DNA of 16,999 nt, from NCBI GenBank assembly GCA_030636765.1, contig DAOVWI010000035.1, positions 1 through 16,999 of the forward strand. Reading direction: 5' to 3'. A program made the position numbers and the translations under genes. Of this stretch, positions 1-6,489 are shown piece by piece. The first letter of the stretch is position 1. Each line of letters starts with the position of its first letter. Source of the DNA: Gemmatimonadales bacterium (GTDB lineage Bacteria > Gemmatimonadota > Gemmatimonadetes > Palauibacterales > Palauibacteraceae). Under the pieces are notes generated by a model, which did no database searches, was not told the DNA's origin, and saw only the letters and a list, made by a program, of their open reading frames with translations.

Positions 1-297
1 GAAGAGGTGGACAGGTGGATTCGCGGGTGCGATCCGTGGCCGGCGGCCTGGTCGGAGCTTCAGGGAAGCCCGGTCCAGTTCTTCGATCCGACGGTCATCT
101 CGCCATCCGGGTCGCCCGGGTCTCCGGCAGCGCCCCCGGGCCGCATGCTCGATGCGGACCCGCGGACGGGTGTCACCGTCGCTGCCGGGCGCGGCGCCGT
201 GAGGATCGGCGTCGTAAAGCCGGCCGGCCGATCGCGGATGGGATCGGCCGATTGGATTCGCGGCCGGGGTGCGCGGGCCGGCGACCGCTTCCGCTGA
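1..297 (+). CDS. fmt: Methionyl-tRNA formyltransferase, C-terminal part (5' end outside window)
   Basis: Fmt transfers a formyl group from 10-formyl-tetrahydrofolate to Met-tRNAfMet in the cytoplasm, which makes the initiator tRNA. Only the last 98 residues are here, read from the first base of the window to a TGA. They match the Fmt C-terminal tRNA-contacting OB-like domain. The segment DRWIRGCDPWPAAW corresponds to the family's helix with the conserved (N/D)PWPGA motif. The later stretch GVTVAAGRGAVRIG followed by ADWIRGRGARAGDRF matches the usual end of the family, where the domain closes with a GxxLxxGxRF-like segment. A proline- and glycine-rich loop of about 15 residues (near residues 37-50 of the fragment) looks like a lineage-specific insertion. 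The catalytic N-terminal domain lies upstream and cannot be checked. fmt commonly sits beside rsmB, which is found 1.05 kb downstream here. Confidence 0.9.
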   Translation, partial: EEVDRWIRGCDPWPAAWSELQGSPVQFFDPTVISPSGSPGSPAAPPGRMLDADPRTGVTVAAGRGAVRIGVVKPAGRSRMGSADWIRGRGARAGDRFR

Positions 298-329
298 GCC
301 ACCGCTGCTGAGCCGCCGCTTCCGTTGAG
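285..329 (+). repeat. Imperfect 14-bp direct repeat spanning the fmt stop codon
   Basis: The sequence CCGCTTCCGCTGAG at 285-298 contains the fmt stop codon. It recurs with one mismatch at 316-329, 31 bp downstream, inside the short fmt-thiE gap. The second copy supplies the GAGG at 327-330, which is the best ribosome-binding candidate for the next gene. It is short enough in GC-rich DNA to be chance, but it resembles the clearer junction duplications further on. Confidence 0.45.
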
Positions 330-341
330 GTTGCCGCACCC

Positions 342-965
342 ATGAGCCTGCCGCTCCTTCACGTCCTGGCGGGCGACGATCAGGCCGGGCGTGCCGATTT
401 CATGGAGGTGGTGGGGAGGCTGCAGGAGGCGTGCGGGGCCGATCTGGCGCTTCACCTGAGATTGCGGGACGCGTCCACGTCGCGTCTGCTGGAGCTGGCC
501 TCGGTGATCACGAGGGCCGCGGAGGGGCTCGGTGGTTGGTGCGTCGTGAACGAGCGGCTGGACGTGGCTCTAGCTGCCGGGGCGCAGGCCGCGCAGCTCG
601 GCCGGCGAGCGCTGCCTCTCTCCGCTGCCCGGCGCGTCGCGGGCGGGCGGCTGAGGCTCGGTGTCTCCGTCCACGACGAAAGGGAGGTCCGGGACGCGGT
701 CCGGGGCGGAGCGAATTACGTCGTTCTGGGTACGATCTACCCCACCGGAACGCACCCCGAAATTCAACCGCACGGCCCGCGGATCGTGGAGCGGTGCCGG
801 GGCGTGGGGGCCCCGGTGGTCGCCATCGGAGGGGTGGATTCCGGGCGGGTTCCGGAGCTCCGGAGCGCCGGTGCGAGCGGCGTGGCCGTGATCCGCGCCG
901 TGTGGGAGGCCGGCGACCCCGTGCGAGCGGCGGAGCGGCTGATCGACGCCTGGAAGAAGGGCTGA
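342..965 (+). CDS. ThiE/TenI-family protein (thiamine phosphate synthase-like, possibly TenI-type)
   Basis: This 207-residue TIM-barrel protein belongs to the family of ThiE (joins HMP-PP and thiazole phosphate to make thiamin phosphate) and TenI (thiazole tautomerase). Visible family marks are LHLRLRD near residue 37 (the QLRxK-like phosphate strand), VVNERLD near 68, LGVSVHDERE near 106 (GxSxH), GTIYPTGTH near 129 (family G-x-x-F-x-T-x-[TS]-K), and VVAIGGVD plus GASGVAVIRAV for the C-terminal phosphate site. Length is normal. Several positions depart from canonical ThiE: the ND pair reads NE, the acidic GQxD segment reads QLGRRAL with no acid, and the Lys after FxTxT is His. The QL(P/G) form is closer to TenI, but the TenI catalytic His before the IFxT strand is Thr. 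I am confident of the family and unsure of the reaction. A GAGG lies 11 nt before the ATG. The neighbour thiS supports a thiamin role. Confidence 0.8.
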   Translation: MSLPLLHVLAGDDQAGRADFMEVVGRLQEACGADLALHLRLRDASTSRLLELASVITRAAEGLGGWCVVNERLDVALAAGAQAAQLGRRALPLSAARRVAGGRLRLGVSVHDEREVRDAVRGGANYVVLGTIYPTGTHPEIQPHGPRIVERCRGVGAPVVAIGGVDSGRVPELRSAGASGVAVIRAVWEAGDPVRAAERLIDAWKKG

Positions 966-1004
966 ACGGCGGCTCGGCTGATCGACGCCCGAAGGACGGG
1001 CTGA
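936..1004 (+). repeat. 30-bp direct duplication of the thiE/tenI 3' end, including its stop codon
   Basis: The last ten codons of the upstream gene (936-965, coding RLIDAWKKG then stop) are repeated at 975-1004 with 26 of 30 bases identical, at a period of 39 bp. Because 39 is a multiple of three, the second copy is in the same frame and reads RLIDARRTG then stop. It lies after the first stop codon, so it is untranslated unless the first stop is read through. It fills most of the gap before thiS. Confidence 0.85.
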
Positions 1005-1027
1005 GCGAGAGGAAGAGGACCCAGCGA

Positions 1028-1243
1028 ATGGCCGAAGAGAAGATGGAGATCTTCGTCAACGGGGAGCCCAGGCGGGTGCCGGCGGGGCAAACGGTGTCGG
1101 GGCTTCTGACGGATCTGGAGCTGAACGGCCGGCTGGTCGTGGTCGAGCTGAACCGGCAGATCCTCCGGCGCGGGGAGCTGCCCGAGGTGGGGCTGGAAGC
1201 CGGGGATCGCGTCGAGCTCGTGAACTTCGTAGGCGGCGGCTGA
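1028..1243 (+). CDS. thiS: Sulfur carrier protein ThiS
   Basis: This 71-residue ubiquitin-like (beta-grasp) protein carries sulfur as a C-terminal thiocarboxylate for assembly of the thiamin thiazole ring. It starts with the family pattern MEIFVNGEPRRVPAGQTVSGLL (residues 6-27). It continues with the VVVELN strand (37-42), IL.RGELP (45-52) and the LEAGDRVELVNFVGGG end, whose terminal Gly-Gly is the activation site. The length is typical. The ATG follows a purine-rich GAGAGGAAGAGG, a good ribosome-binding site. The same frame stays open far upstream, but family length and this site fix the start. No thiG, thiF or thiO is visible next to it; they must be elsewhere if this ThiS works in thiazole synthesis. 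Confidence 0.93.
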   Translation: MAEEKMEIFVNGEPRRVPAGQTVSGLLTDLELNGRLVVVELNRQILRRGELPEVGLEAGDRVELVNFVGGG

Positions 1244-1257
1244 GCCATGACGACTCT

Positions 1258-1333
1258 CCTGGCGGGCCGGCTGGCGTACCTGGCGGGCCGGATGCCCTGG
1301 CGGGCCGGACGCCGTACCTGGCGGGCTGGCTGC
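1258..1333 (+). repeat. Two tandem copies of a 38-bp repeat, each with two CCTGGCGGGCCGG units
   Basis: The thiS-rsmB gap holds four 13-bp CCTGGCGGGCCGG units at 1258, 1279, 1296 and 1317; the last has one change. The spacing is 21, 17 and 21 bp, so the real unit is about 38 bp (1258-1295 and 1296-1333), present twice. Each unit contains internal half-repeats. A 44-codon reading frame starting at ATG 1247 runs through it, but I do not regard it as a gene. The repeat ends about 10 bp before the proposed rsmB start and may affect mRNA structure at that start. Confidence 0.85.
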
Positions 1334-1343
1334 CCCGGCGCGA

Positions 1344-2744
1344 GTGGGCGGCGCCGTCCAGTCCGCTGGAGGGCATGCTGAGCTGACCGCCCGTCGCGCT
1401 CATGCGCCGCGCCGCGCCGCGCGGCCCGGCCGTGGGGCGGCACAGCCCGACTCCGCCCGTACGGCCGCGTTCCAGATCCTGCAGGACGTCGAGGGTGGAG
1501 CGTACGCGGACCGCGCCGCCGAGCGGAGGCTCGCCGGCGTGCCCCCGGCCGAGCGAGGCTTGGCCATGGAGCTCGCGTACGGATGCATCCGGCTGCGTGC
1601 CCGGCTTGACACCGAGTTGGCCGAGCTGGCCGATCGGCCGCTCTCCCGTCTGGATCGTCCCGTTCGCCTTTGGCTCCGGCTGGGCCTCTATCAGCTGCAC
1701 GAGACGCGCGTGCCGGAGCATGCCGCCGTCCACGAGAGCGTCGACGGGGTGCGTTGGAGCGTCGGCGCACGGGCAGCCGGCTTCGCCAACGCGGTCCTGC
1801 GGGCCGCGGCACGCCTCGATCCGGCGGAGCGGCTCGCCCTGTTTCCGTCTCTGGAAACCGACCCGGTCGGATACCTGTCGACGTTCGGATCCCATCCCGA
1901 GTGGCTGGTGCGCCGCTGGCTCGAGCGCTACTCCCGAGAGAGCGTGATCCGGCTGGTGGAGCTCGACAACCGTCCCCCACCGGTGATCCTGCGAACGCTC
2001 GATCCGGCGGCGGACGAGCGGGCGGCCCGCGAGCCCCGACTGGCACCGCTCGAAGACTTTCCGGGCTCCTGGGAGCTGCGGTCGGGCGACCCGTCCGAGC
2101 TGCTCGTGCGGCTTCCCGCCATCGTTCAGGATCCTGCGGCATCGGCCGTGGTAGAGTACGTGGGGCCGTTGAGCGCCGGGCCGGCGATCGACGTGTGCGC
2201 CGCCCCGGGCGGAAAGGCGATCGCCCTCGCATCGCGGGGTGAGGCCGTGCCATACGTGGCAGCGGACCGCAGCCGGCCGCGTCTCGAGCGGGCCGTGCAG
2301 TCCGCTTCGGCGCTCGGCGTGAATCTGATCCCCCTGGTGGCCGACGGCCGCTCGCCGCCGCTGCGTTCGGCGAGCACGGTACTCCTCGATGTGCCCTGCT
2401 TGGGCACCGGCGTGCTTCGTCGGCGTGCCGACGCGCGATGGCGGATCGGTCCGGATCGCCTTGCGGCTCTCGTTAAGTTGCAGCGTCAGCTGCTGGATGC
2501 GGCTGTGGAGCTCGTCGAGCCGGGCGGGCTGCTGGTCTACGCGACGTGCTCTCTGGAGTCGGAGGAGAACGACGAACAGGTGAGTGGTTTTCTGACGAGA
2601 CACCCGGAATTCGTTTGCGAGCCGGCTCCGGAAGGGCTGGCGATCCGGCCCGAGCTCATCGGGCCGCACGGTGAGCTTCGCGTGCTTCCCTGGCAGCGGG
2701 GGACCGACGGATCCTTCGCGGTGCGCCTCCGCCGCTCGGCATGA
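1344..2744 (+). CDS. rsmB: 16S rRNA (cytosine-C5) methyltransferase RsmB
   Basis: RsmB methylates a cytosine in 16S rRNA (C967 in E. coli numbering) using SAM. At 466 residues it is somewhat longer than the roughly 430 of E. coli. A NusB-like RNA-binding domain covers about residues 38-165 (TAAFQILQDVEGGAYAD, then MELAYGCIRLRARLD, then HAAVHESVDGVRW). The Rossmann methyltransferase domain follows. It has motif I VCAAPGGKA at 284-292, motif IV DVPCLGTGVLRRRADARWR with Cys352, and motif VI YATCSLESEEN with the catalytic Cys402. The C-terminus GTDGSFAVRLRR is typical of the family. The proposed start is the GTG that is the only plausible one before the NusB fold. The first ~37 residues are Arg/Ala/Pro-rich and may not be genuine; no strong ribosome-binding site is visible. 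The stop codon overlaps the next start as ATGA. Confidence 0.92.
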   Translation: MGGAVQSAGGHAELTARRAHAPRRAARPGRGAAQPDSARTAAFQILQDVEGGAYADRAAERRLAGVPPAERGLAMELAYGCIRLRARLDTELAELADRPLSRLDRPVRLWLRLGLYQLHETRVPEHAAVHESVDGVRWSVGARAAGFANAVLRAAARLDPAERLALFPSLETDPVGYLSTFGSHPEWLVRRWLERYSRESVIRLVELDNRPPPVILRTLDPAADERAAREPRLAPLEDFPGSWELRSGDPSELLVRLPAIVQDPAASAVVEYVGPLSAGPAIDVCAAPGGKAIALASRGEAVPYVAADRSRPRLERAVQSASALGVNLIPLVADGRSPPLRSASTVLLDVPCLGTGVLRRRADARWRIGPDRLAALVKLQRQLLDAAVELVEPGGLLVYATCSLESEENDEQVSGFLTRHPEFVCEPAPEGLAIRPELIGPHGELRVLPWQRGTDGSFAVRLRRSA

Positions 2745-3565
2745 GCTTCCAGAGGCGGCGCGGCCTTGGCGGGCCGGCGACGACGGTCGATCGGCAACGC
2801 CTTCGGCGCGGTCTGATCTCGCTGGTCGCCTCGGGAGCGGCGCTCGCCACCGGCTACCTGATCGCCGCGAACCTCGTCTTCTCCTCACCGGACCGCACAG
2901 CAGCTTCTCTGGTCCGCGTCCCCAGGCTTGTGGGTCAGCCGGCTGAAGACGCGCGCGATGCGGTGGAACGGCTCGGCCTGGGCCTTCGCCTCGGTGCCGA
3001 GCTCTTCCACCCGGAGGCGCCGGTGGGCGAGGTCGTCGCGCAGCTGCCGCTGCCGGGTCAGTTGGTGGAGTCGGGCGCGGAGGTCGAAGCGACCCTGAGC
3101 CTGGGTCCCGAGACGGTGACGGTTCCGGACGTTACGGGGTTGACGGATGTCCAGGCGACGTTCGTGCTGGGCCGACTCGGGCTGGGGACGATCACGACGA
3201 CCACCGCGTCGCACTACCGGAAGGGACAGGTCGTGCGCATGGTTCCCGAGCCGGGGGAGCGGCTCTCCCTTCCGGCCGAAGTCGAGCTGGTGGTCAGCGA
3301 GGGAAGAGAGGTGGTCGCGGTGCCGGACTTCGAAGGCCGGCTGCTCGAGGATGTCGAGGTGCTTCTGTCGCGCATCGGGCTCGTCCTGGGAACCGTGACC
3401 TTCGAGCCGGGAGCGGTGGGAGCACCCGGCCGGGTGATCGGCCAGTCGCCGCCGCCGGGCTTCGGGCTGCGGGAAGGCGGCGAGGTGTCGGTCCGGGTGG
3501 CCGGAAGACCCTCGGCCGGCGCCCGGGGCGACGGGAATGACGCGAACGCCCGGGGCGACGGGTAG
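2741..3565 (+). CDS. Membrane-anchored PASTA-domain protein (three PASTA repeats)
   Basis: This is a 274-residue protein with an Arg-rich cytoplasmic N-terminus and one membrane segment at about residues 25-47, followed by three PASTA domains at about 58-122, 126-186 and 191-254. Each PASTA domain shows the family pattern: a VP-D/R-x-G start (VPRLVGQ, VPDVTGL, VPDFEGR), an L-x-x-x-G-L helix, and a later P-x-P-G turn (LPLPGQ, VPEPGE, SPPPGF). The topology places them in the periplasm. PASTA domains in other proteins bind peptidoglycan fragments or beta-lactams, but there is no kinase or transpeptidase domain here, so its own function is unknown. The C-terminal tail is a short repeat (ARGDG twice). 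Its start overlaps the rsmB stop by 4 nt, and a PASTA protein beside rsmB fits Gemmatimonadota as I recall that group. Confidence 0.85.
   Translation: MSFQRRRGLGGPATTVDRQRLRRGLISLVASGAALATGYLIAANLVFSSPDRTAASLVRVPRLVGQPAEDARDAVERLGLGLRLGAELFHPEAPVGEVVAQLPLPGQLVESGAEVEATLSLGPETVTVPDVTGLTDVQATFVLGRLGLGTITTTTASHYRKGQVVRMVPEPGERLSLPAEVELVVSEGREVVAVPDFEGRLLEDVEVLLSRIGLVLGTVTFEPGAVGAPGRVIGQSPPPGFGLREGGEVSVRVAGRPSAGARGDGNDANARGDG
3521..3562 (+). repeat. 15-bp direct repeat, period 27, at the PASTA/ybbR junction
   Basis: GCCCGGGGCGACGGG occurs at 3521-3535 and again at 3548-3562. The 27-bp period keeps frame, and both copies encode ARGDG in the tail of the PASTA protein. Each copy is followed at once by a possible start codon in the ybbR frame (ATG 3537 and ATG 3567), so the duplication also appears to have copied a translation-start region. 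Confidence 0.8.
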
Positions 3566-3566
3566 G

Positions 3567-4541
3567 ATGGACTGGTCGGCGGCCTTTCTCGACAACTGGG
3601 GCTACAAGGTGGCGGCGCTCGTGCTCGCCGTTCTTCTGTGGTTCAACGTGAGCGCGGGCGAGCGGCGGGATCAGCCGGTGCGGACGAGGCTCGACTTCGT
3701 CGTAACGGACACCTCCTGGGTCGTGGTCGATGTCCCGACCGAGGCCACGACGAACTTCCAGGGCCGCCGGCGCGACATCTCGCGGCTCATTCTCGATCAG
3801 CCCCGACTCCGTTACGTGATCGACAGCGTCACCGCGCCCGTGATGCGGATCCTCCTCCAGCCGGAGATGGTCTCGTACGATCCGGAGCTGGGCGTCCGGC
3901 CCACCGACGTCCGGCCCTCCGCCGTCGAGCTCCTCTTCGAACCCCGGGTCACCAGAGAGGTGCAGGTCGAGCCCGTGATCGAAGCTTCCGCGGCTTCGGG
4001 CTTCGTGATCGTCGGCGTGCCTGACCTCGACCCGGCGACGGTGACCGTGCGGGGGAGGGAGTCTGAGGTGGAAGCGCTCGTCGCCGTGCCCACGGAGCGT
4101 CTGTCGCTTCGCAACGTCGCCCGGACGGAGACTCACCGCCTCGCGCTTCTGCTCTCGTCGGAGGCGACCAGCCTGAACGTCGAGCCGCAGAGCGTCCTCG
4201 CCACGATCGAGGTGGACTCGCTCGTGGAGCGGACCTTGGAGGTGCCGCTGCGGGTCACGGGCGCGGCTGCCGACGGGGTTCGGCTGGAGCGCGCCCGGAT
4301 TCTGGTCCTGGTGCGGGGGGCCGCCCGGAGGGTTCGGTCGCTCACGGTCGCCGCACTGGCGGCCACCGTCCGCGTGAACCGGCGCCCCGATGGGCCCACG
4401 GTGCTTCCCGTCCGGATCATCCTGGAGGAGGGGGCCGGGGTCGTGGCGGTTCCGGAGCCTCCGCGGGTTTCCGTCCCTCCCCTTCGCGTGGGCGCGGAGA
4501 CGCCCAACGGTGGTGTGCCCGAGGCCGAGGGAGAGGAGTGA
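3567..4541 (+). CDS. YbbR-domain (CdaR-like) membrane protein
   Basis: This 324-residue protein starts with the YbbR-family signature, a short N-terminus and then NWGYKVAALVLAVLLWFNVS (residues 10-29). That segment is a single membrane anchor ending in the conserved LWF. The rest is exported beta-rich sequence consistent with YbbR repeats, for example REVQVEPVIEASAASGFVI, then VPDLDPATVTVRGRESEVEAL, with the P-x-x-V-x-V-x-G pattern typical of the domain. In Firmicutes, YbbR/CdaR regulates the diadenylate cyclase CdaA; no cyclase gene is visible here. I chose ATG 3567, one nt after the PASTA stop, because it puts the anchor at the usual distance from the N-terminus. ATG 3537 would add ten residues and overlap the upstream gene. 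The 3' end overlaps the tsaD start by GTGA, which suggests coupling. Confidence 0.85.
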   Translation: MDWSAAFLDNWGYKVAALVLAVLLWFNVSAGERRDQPVRTRLDFVVTDTSWVVVDVPTEATTNFQGRRRDISRLILDQPRLRYVIDSVTAPVMRILLQPEMVSYDPELGVRPTDVRPSAVELLFEPRVTREVQVEPVIEASAASGFVIVGVPDLDPATVTVRGRESEVEALVAVPTERLSLRNVARTETHRLALLLSSEATSLNVEPQSVLATIEVDSLVERTLEVPLRVTGAAADGVRLERARILVLVRGAARRVRSLTVAALAATVRVNRRPDGPTVLPVRIILEEGAGVVAVPEPPRVSVPPLRVGAETPNGGVPEAEGEE

Positions 4542-5626
4542 CCTGGCCGGGGGGGCCCGTGCTGGGGATCGAGACCTCGTGTGACGAGACGTCCGCCGGT
4601 GTCGTCGAAGGGGGGAGCATCCGCGGGCACGTGGTCGCGTCTCAGGACGCGCACGCCCGGTTCGGGGGCGTCGTGCCCGAGATCGCCGCGCGTGCCCATC
4701 TTCGTCAGCTTGACTCGGTCGTCGCCGCGACGCTGGAGGAGGCGGGCCTCCGGCCGGCGGAGCTCGCCGGCGTCGGCGTGACGGCGGGCCCCGGACTCAT
4801 CGGCTGCCTGCTCGTGGGCGTGAACTGGGCGAAGGCGCTCGCGTTCGGCCTCGATCTGCCGCTCATCGGCCTGCACCACATGGAGGCGCACCTGTTCGCG
4901 AACTCGCTGGAGCAGCCCGATGCGAAGCCTCCCTTCATCGCACTCCTCGTGAGCGGCGGGCACACCATGCTGCTCTGGGTTCCGGAGTGGGGGCGTTACT
5001 CCCTGCTGGGCCAGACTCGAGACGACGCCGCCGGCGAGGCGTTCGACAAGGTCGGGCGGCGGCTTGGGCTGCCGTATCCCGGCGGCCCGGAAATCGACCG
5101 GGAGGCCGCTCACGGCGCTCCGGGGAGCTATTCGCTGCCTCGCCCGATGCTCTCCGCCGCGGACGGACCAGAGGATCGCTCGTACTTCGATTTCTCCTTC
5201 AGCGGGCTGAAAACCGCCGCTTCGCTGCTCATCCAGGAGATCGAGAGTGCGGGCGACGGTGCGCTGGAGCGAGCGCGGCCCGACCTCGCGGCCGAGTTCC
5301 AGGCGGCGGCGGTCGAGGTTCTCGTGGAGAAGACTCTCCGCGCCGTGCGGCTGTACGGGTGCGGTCGGGTCGTAGTGGGTGGCGGGGTGGCGTGCAACTC
5401 GCTGCTCAGGAAACGTCTCGCCTCCGCTCTGGGTCCGGAGGGCGAGCTCTTTGCACCCTCTCCCCGGCTCGCGACCGACAACGGTGCCATGGTCGCACGA
5501 CTGGCCGAGCACCGCCTGGCAGCCGGCGAGCGCAGCGGCCTCGAGCTGACCGCCGACCCCTCTCTGCCGTTCCCGGGACTCGAGCCAGAACGAGAGGGCG
5601 CGGCGGCGTCCCCGGCGAGCGCCTAG
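4538..5626 (+). CDS. tsaD: tRNA N6-threonylcarbamoyladenosine transferase TsaD
   Basis: TsaD (Kae1/Gcp family) transfers the threonylcarbamoyl group to A37 of ANN-decoding tRNAs, working with TsaB, TsaE and TsaC. The 362-residue product has all the family marks: GIETSCDETS at 10-19; HMEAH at 114-118, whose two His bind the metal; SGGHT at 139-143; GEAFDKVGRRLGLPYPGGP at 166-184; FSGLKTA at 221-227; GGGVACNSLLR at 281-291; and TDNGAM with metal ligand Asp314. It is about 25 residues longer than the E. coli protein because of a loose C-terminal tail. Translation starts at a GTG that overlaps the ybbR stop by 4 nt, preceded by GGGAGAGGA. tsaB and tsaE are not in the window. Confidence 0.96.
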   Translation: MTWPGGPVLGIETSCDETSAGVVEGGSIRGHVVASQDAHARFGGVVPEIAARAHLRQLDSVVAATLEEAGLRPAELAGVGVTAGPGLIGCLLVGVNWAKALAFGLDLPLIGLHHMEAHLFANSLEQPDAKPPFIALLVSGGHTMLLWVPEWGRYSLLGQTRDDAAGEAFDKVGRRLGLPYPGGPEIDREAAHGAPGSYSLPRPMLSAADGPEDRSYFDFSFSGLKTAASLLIQEIESAGDGALERARPDLAAEFQAAAVEVLVEKTLRAVRLYGCGRVVVGGGVACNSLLRKRLASALGPEGELFAPSPRLATDNGAMVARLAEHRLAAGERSGLELTADPSLPFPGLEPEREGAAASPASA

Positions 5627-5627
5627 C

Positions 5628-6476
5628 GTGTATCCCGAGCTCTTCCGGTTGAACCTGCCCTTCGTCGGCCAGGTGACGATCACCTCGTTCGGCGTGCTCC
5701 TCGCCATCGCCTTCCTGGCCGGCTACCAAACGGTCCGGGTCCGCCTGCGGGAGTTGGGGAAGGACACGGAGCTGGCGGGAGACCTACTCCTGGCCGGCCT
5801 CGTCGGCGGGATGCTGGGCGGGAAGATCTACTACCTGTTCCTCACCTGGGACCGCACGATCGCCGACCCGGCGGGAGCGATCTTCTCGCGCTCCGGCCTG
5901 GTGTGGTACGGGGGGCTGATCGGCGGCCTGCTGGCGGTGGCCTGGGTCATCCGGCGGAGGGGCGAGCCTTTTCTCCAGGTGTTGGACATCGGGGCGCCCG
6001 CCCTCGCGATCGGCCACGCGATCGGGCGATTCGGCTGCTTCATGGTGGGGGACGACTACGGCCGTCCGACCGACAGCTGGGTCGGGGTCGCGTTTCCGAA
6101 CGGCTATCCACCGACCACGGCCGGCAACCTCCGCAGCGACTTCGGCGCCGCGATCCCGGAGAGCGTTCCGGATTCCGCGGTGCTCGAGGTGCACCCGACG
6201 CAGCTGTACGAGAGCGCGATGCTCTTCGCGATCTTCTTCGTGCTGTGGAGGCTCAGGAAGAAGCCGCGTCCGGACGGTTGGCTGTTCGGCGTGTGGATGA
6301 TCCTGGTCTCCGTCGAGAGGCTGCTCGTCGAGTTCCTGAGAGCCAAGGACGACCGTTTCATGGGGCCGTTCACGCTCGCGCAGGCGATCAGCGTCATGAT
6401 TCTCGCGGCCGGGATCCTGATCGTCGTGAACCGGAGGCGCCGCCGCGAGCGTCCGCCCGCCGTGGTAGCCGGCTGA
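5628..6476 (+). CDS. lgt: Prolipoprotein diacylglyceryl transferase Lgt
   Basis: Lgt moves a diacylglyceryl group from phosphatidylglycerol to the lipobox cysteine of prolipoproteins, the first step of lipoprotein maturation, in the inner membrane. The 282-residue product is polytopic, with hydrophobic segments near 17-35, 52-72, 91-108, 195-207, 217-236 and 248-268. Family signatures are LVWYGGLIGG (91-100), HAIGRFGCFMVGDDYGRP (130-147), HPTQLYES (189-196) and VERLLVEFLRAKDD (229-242). The conserved Arg of the Lgt signature is Arg134. Compared with E. coli as I recall it, Tyr94 sits at the His103 position, Cys137 at Asn146 and Asp142 at Glu151. A YGG/GxFxxGDDxG variant of this kind also occurs in other phyla, so I do not read it as loss of activity. 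The GTG start is 1 nt after the tsaD stop. Confidence 0.95.
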   Translation: MYPELFRLNLPFVGQVTITSFGVLLAIAFLAGYQTVRVRLRELGKDTELAGDLLLAGLVGGMLGGKIYYLFLTWDRTIADPAGAIFSRSGLVWYGGLIGGLLAVAWVIRRRGEPFLQVLDIGAPALAIGHAIGRFGCFMVGDDYGRPTDSWVGVAFPNGYPPTTAGNLRSDFGAAIPESVPDSAVLEVHPTQLYESAMLFAIFFVLWRLRKKPRPDGWLFGVWMILVSVERLLVEFLRAKDDRFMGPFTLAQAISVMILAAGILIVVNRRRRRERPPAVVAG

Positions 6477-6489
6477 GCGGGCCGCACCG

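Noticed and set aside
456..461. CTGAGA, a core element of TPP riboswitches, near a thiamin gene
   Set aside because: It lies inside the coding sequence of the ThiE/TenI-like gene, and the other conserved TPP aptamer strands are missing. The 44-bp gap upstream of the gene is too short for the aptamer.
1247..1381. 44-codon frame starting 3 nt after thiS
   Set aside because: Its composition simply reads the tandem repeat (LAGRLAYLAGR, WRAG) and then Arg-rich sequence; no membrane segment, family or conserved feature is visible.
508..2888. Two long - strand frames across thiS and rsmB
   Set aside because: They lie opposite genes with complete catalytic motifs, their translations are Arg/Pro-rich, and neither starts at a credible ribosome-binding site.
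3521..3562. Two RGD motifs in the tail of the PASTA protein as possible cell-adhesion signals
   Set aside because: They come from a 15-bp GC-rich direct repeat; there is no other sign of a host-interaction protein.
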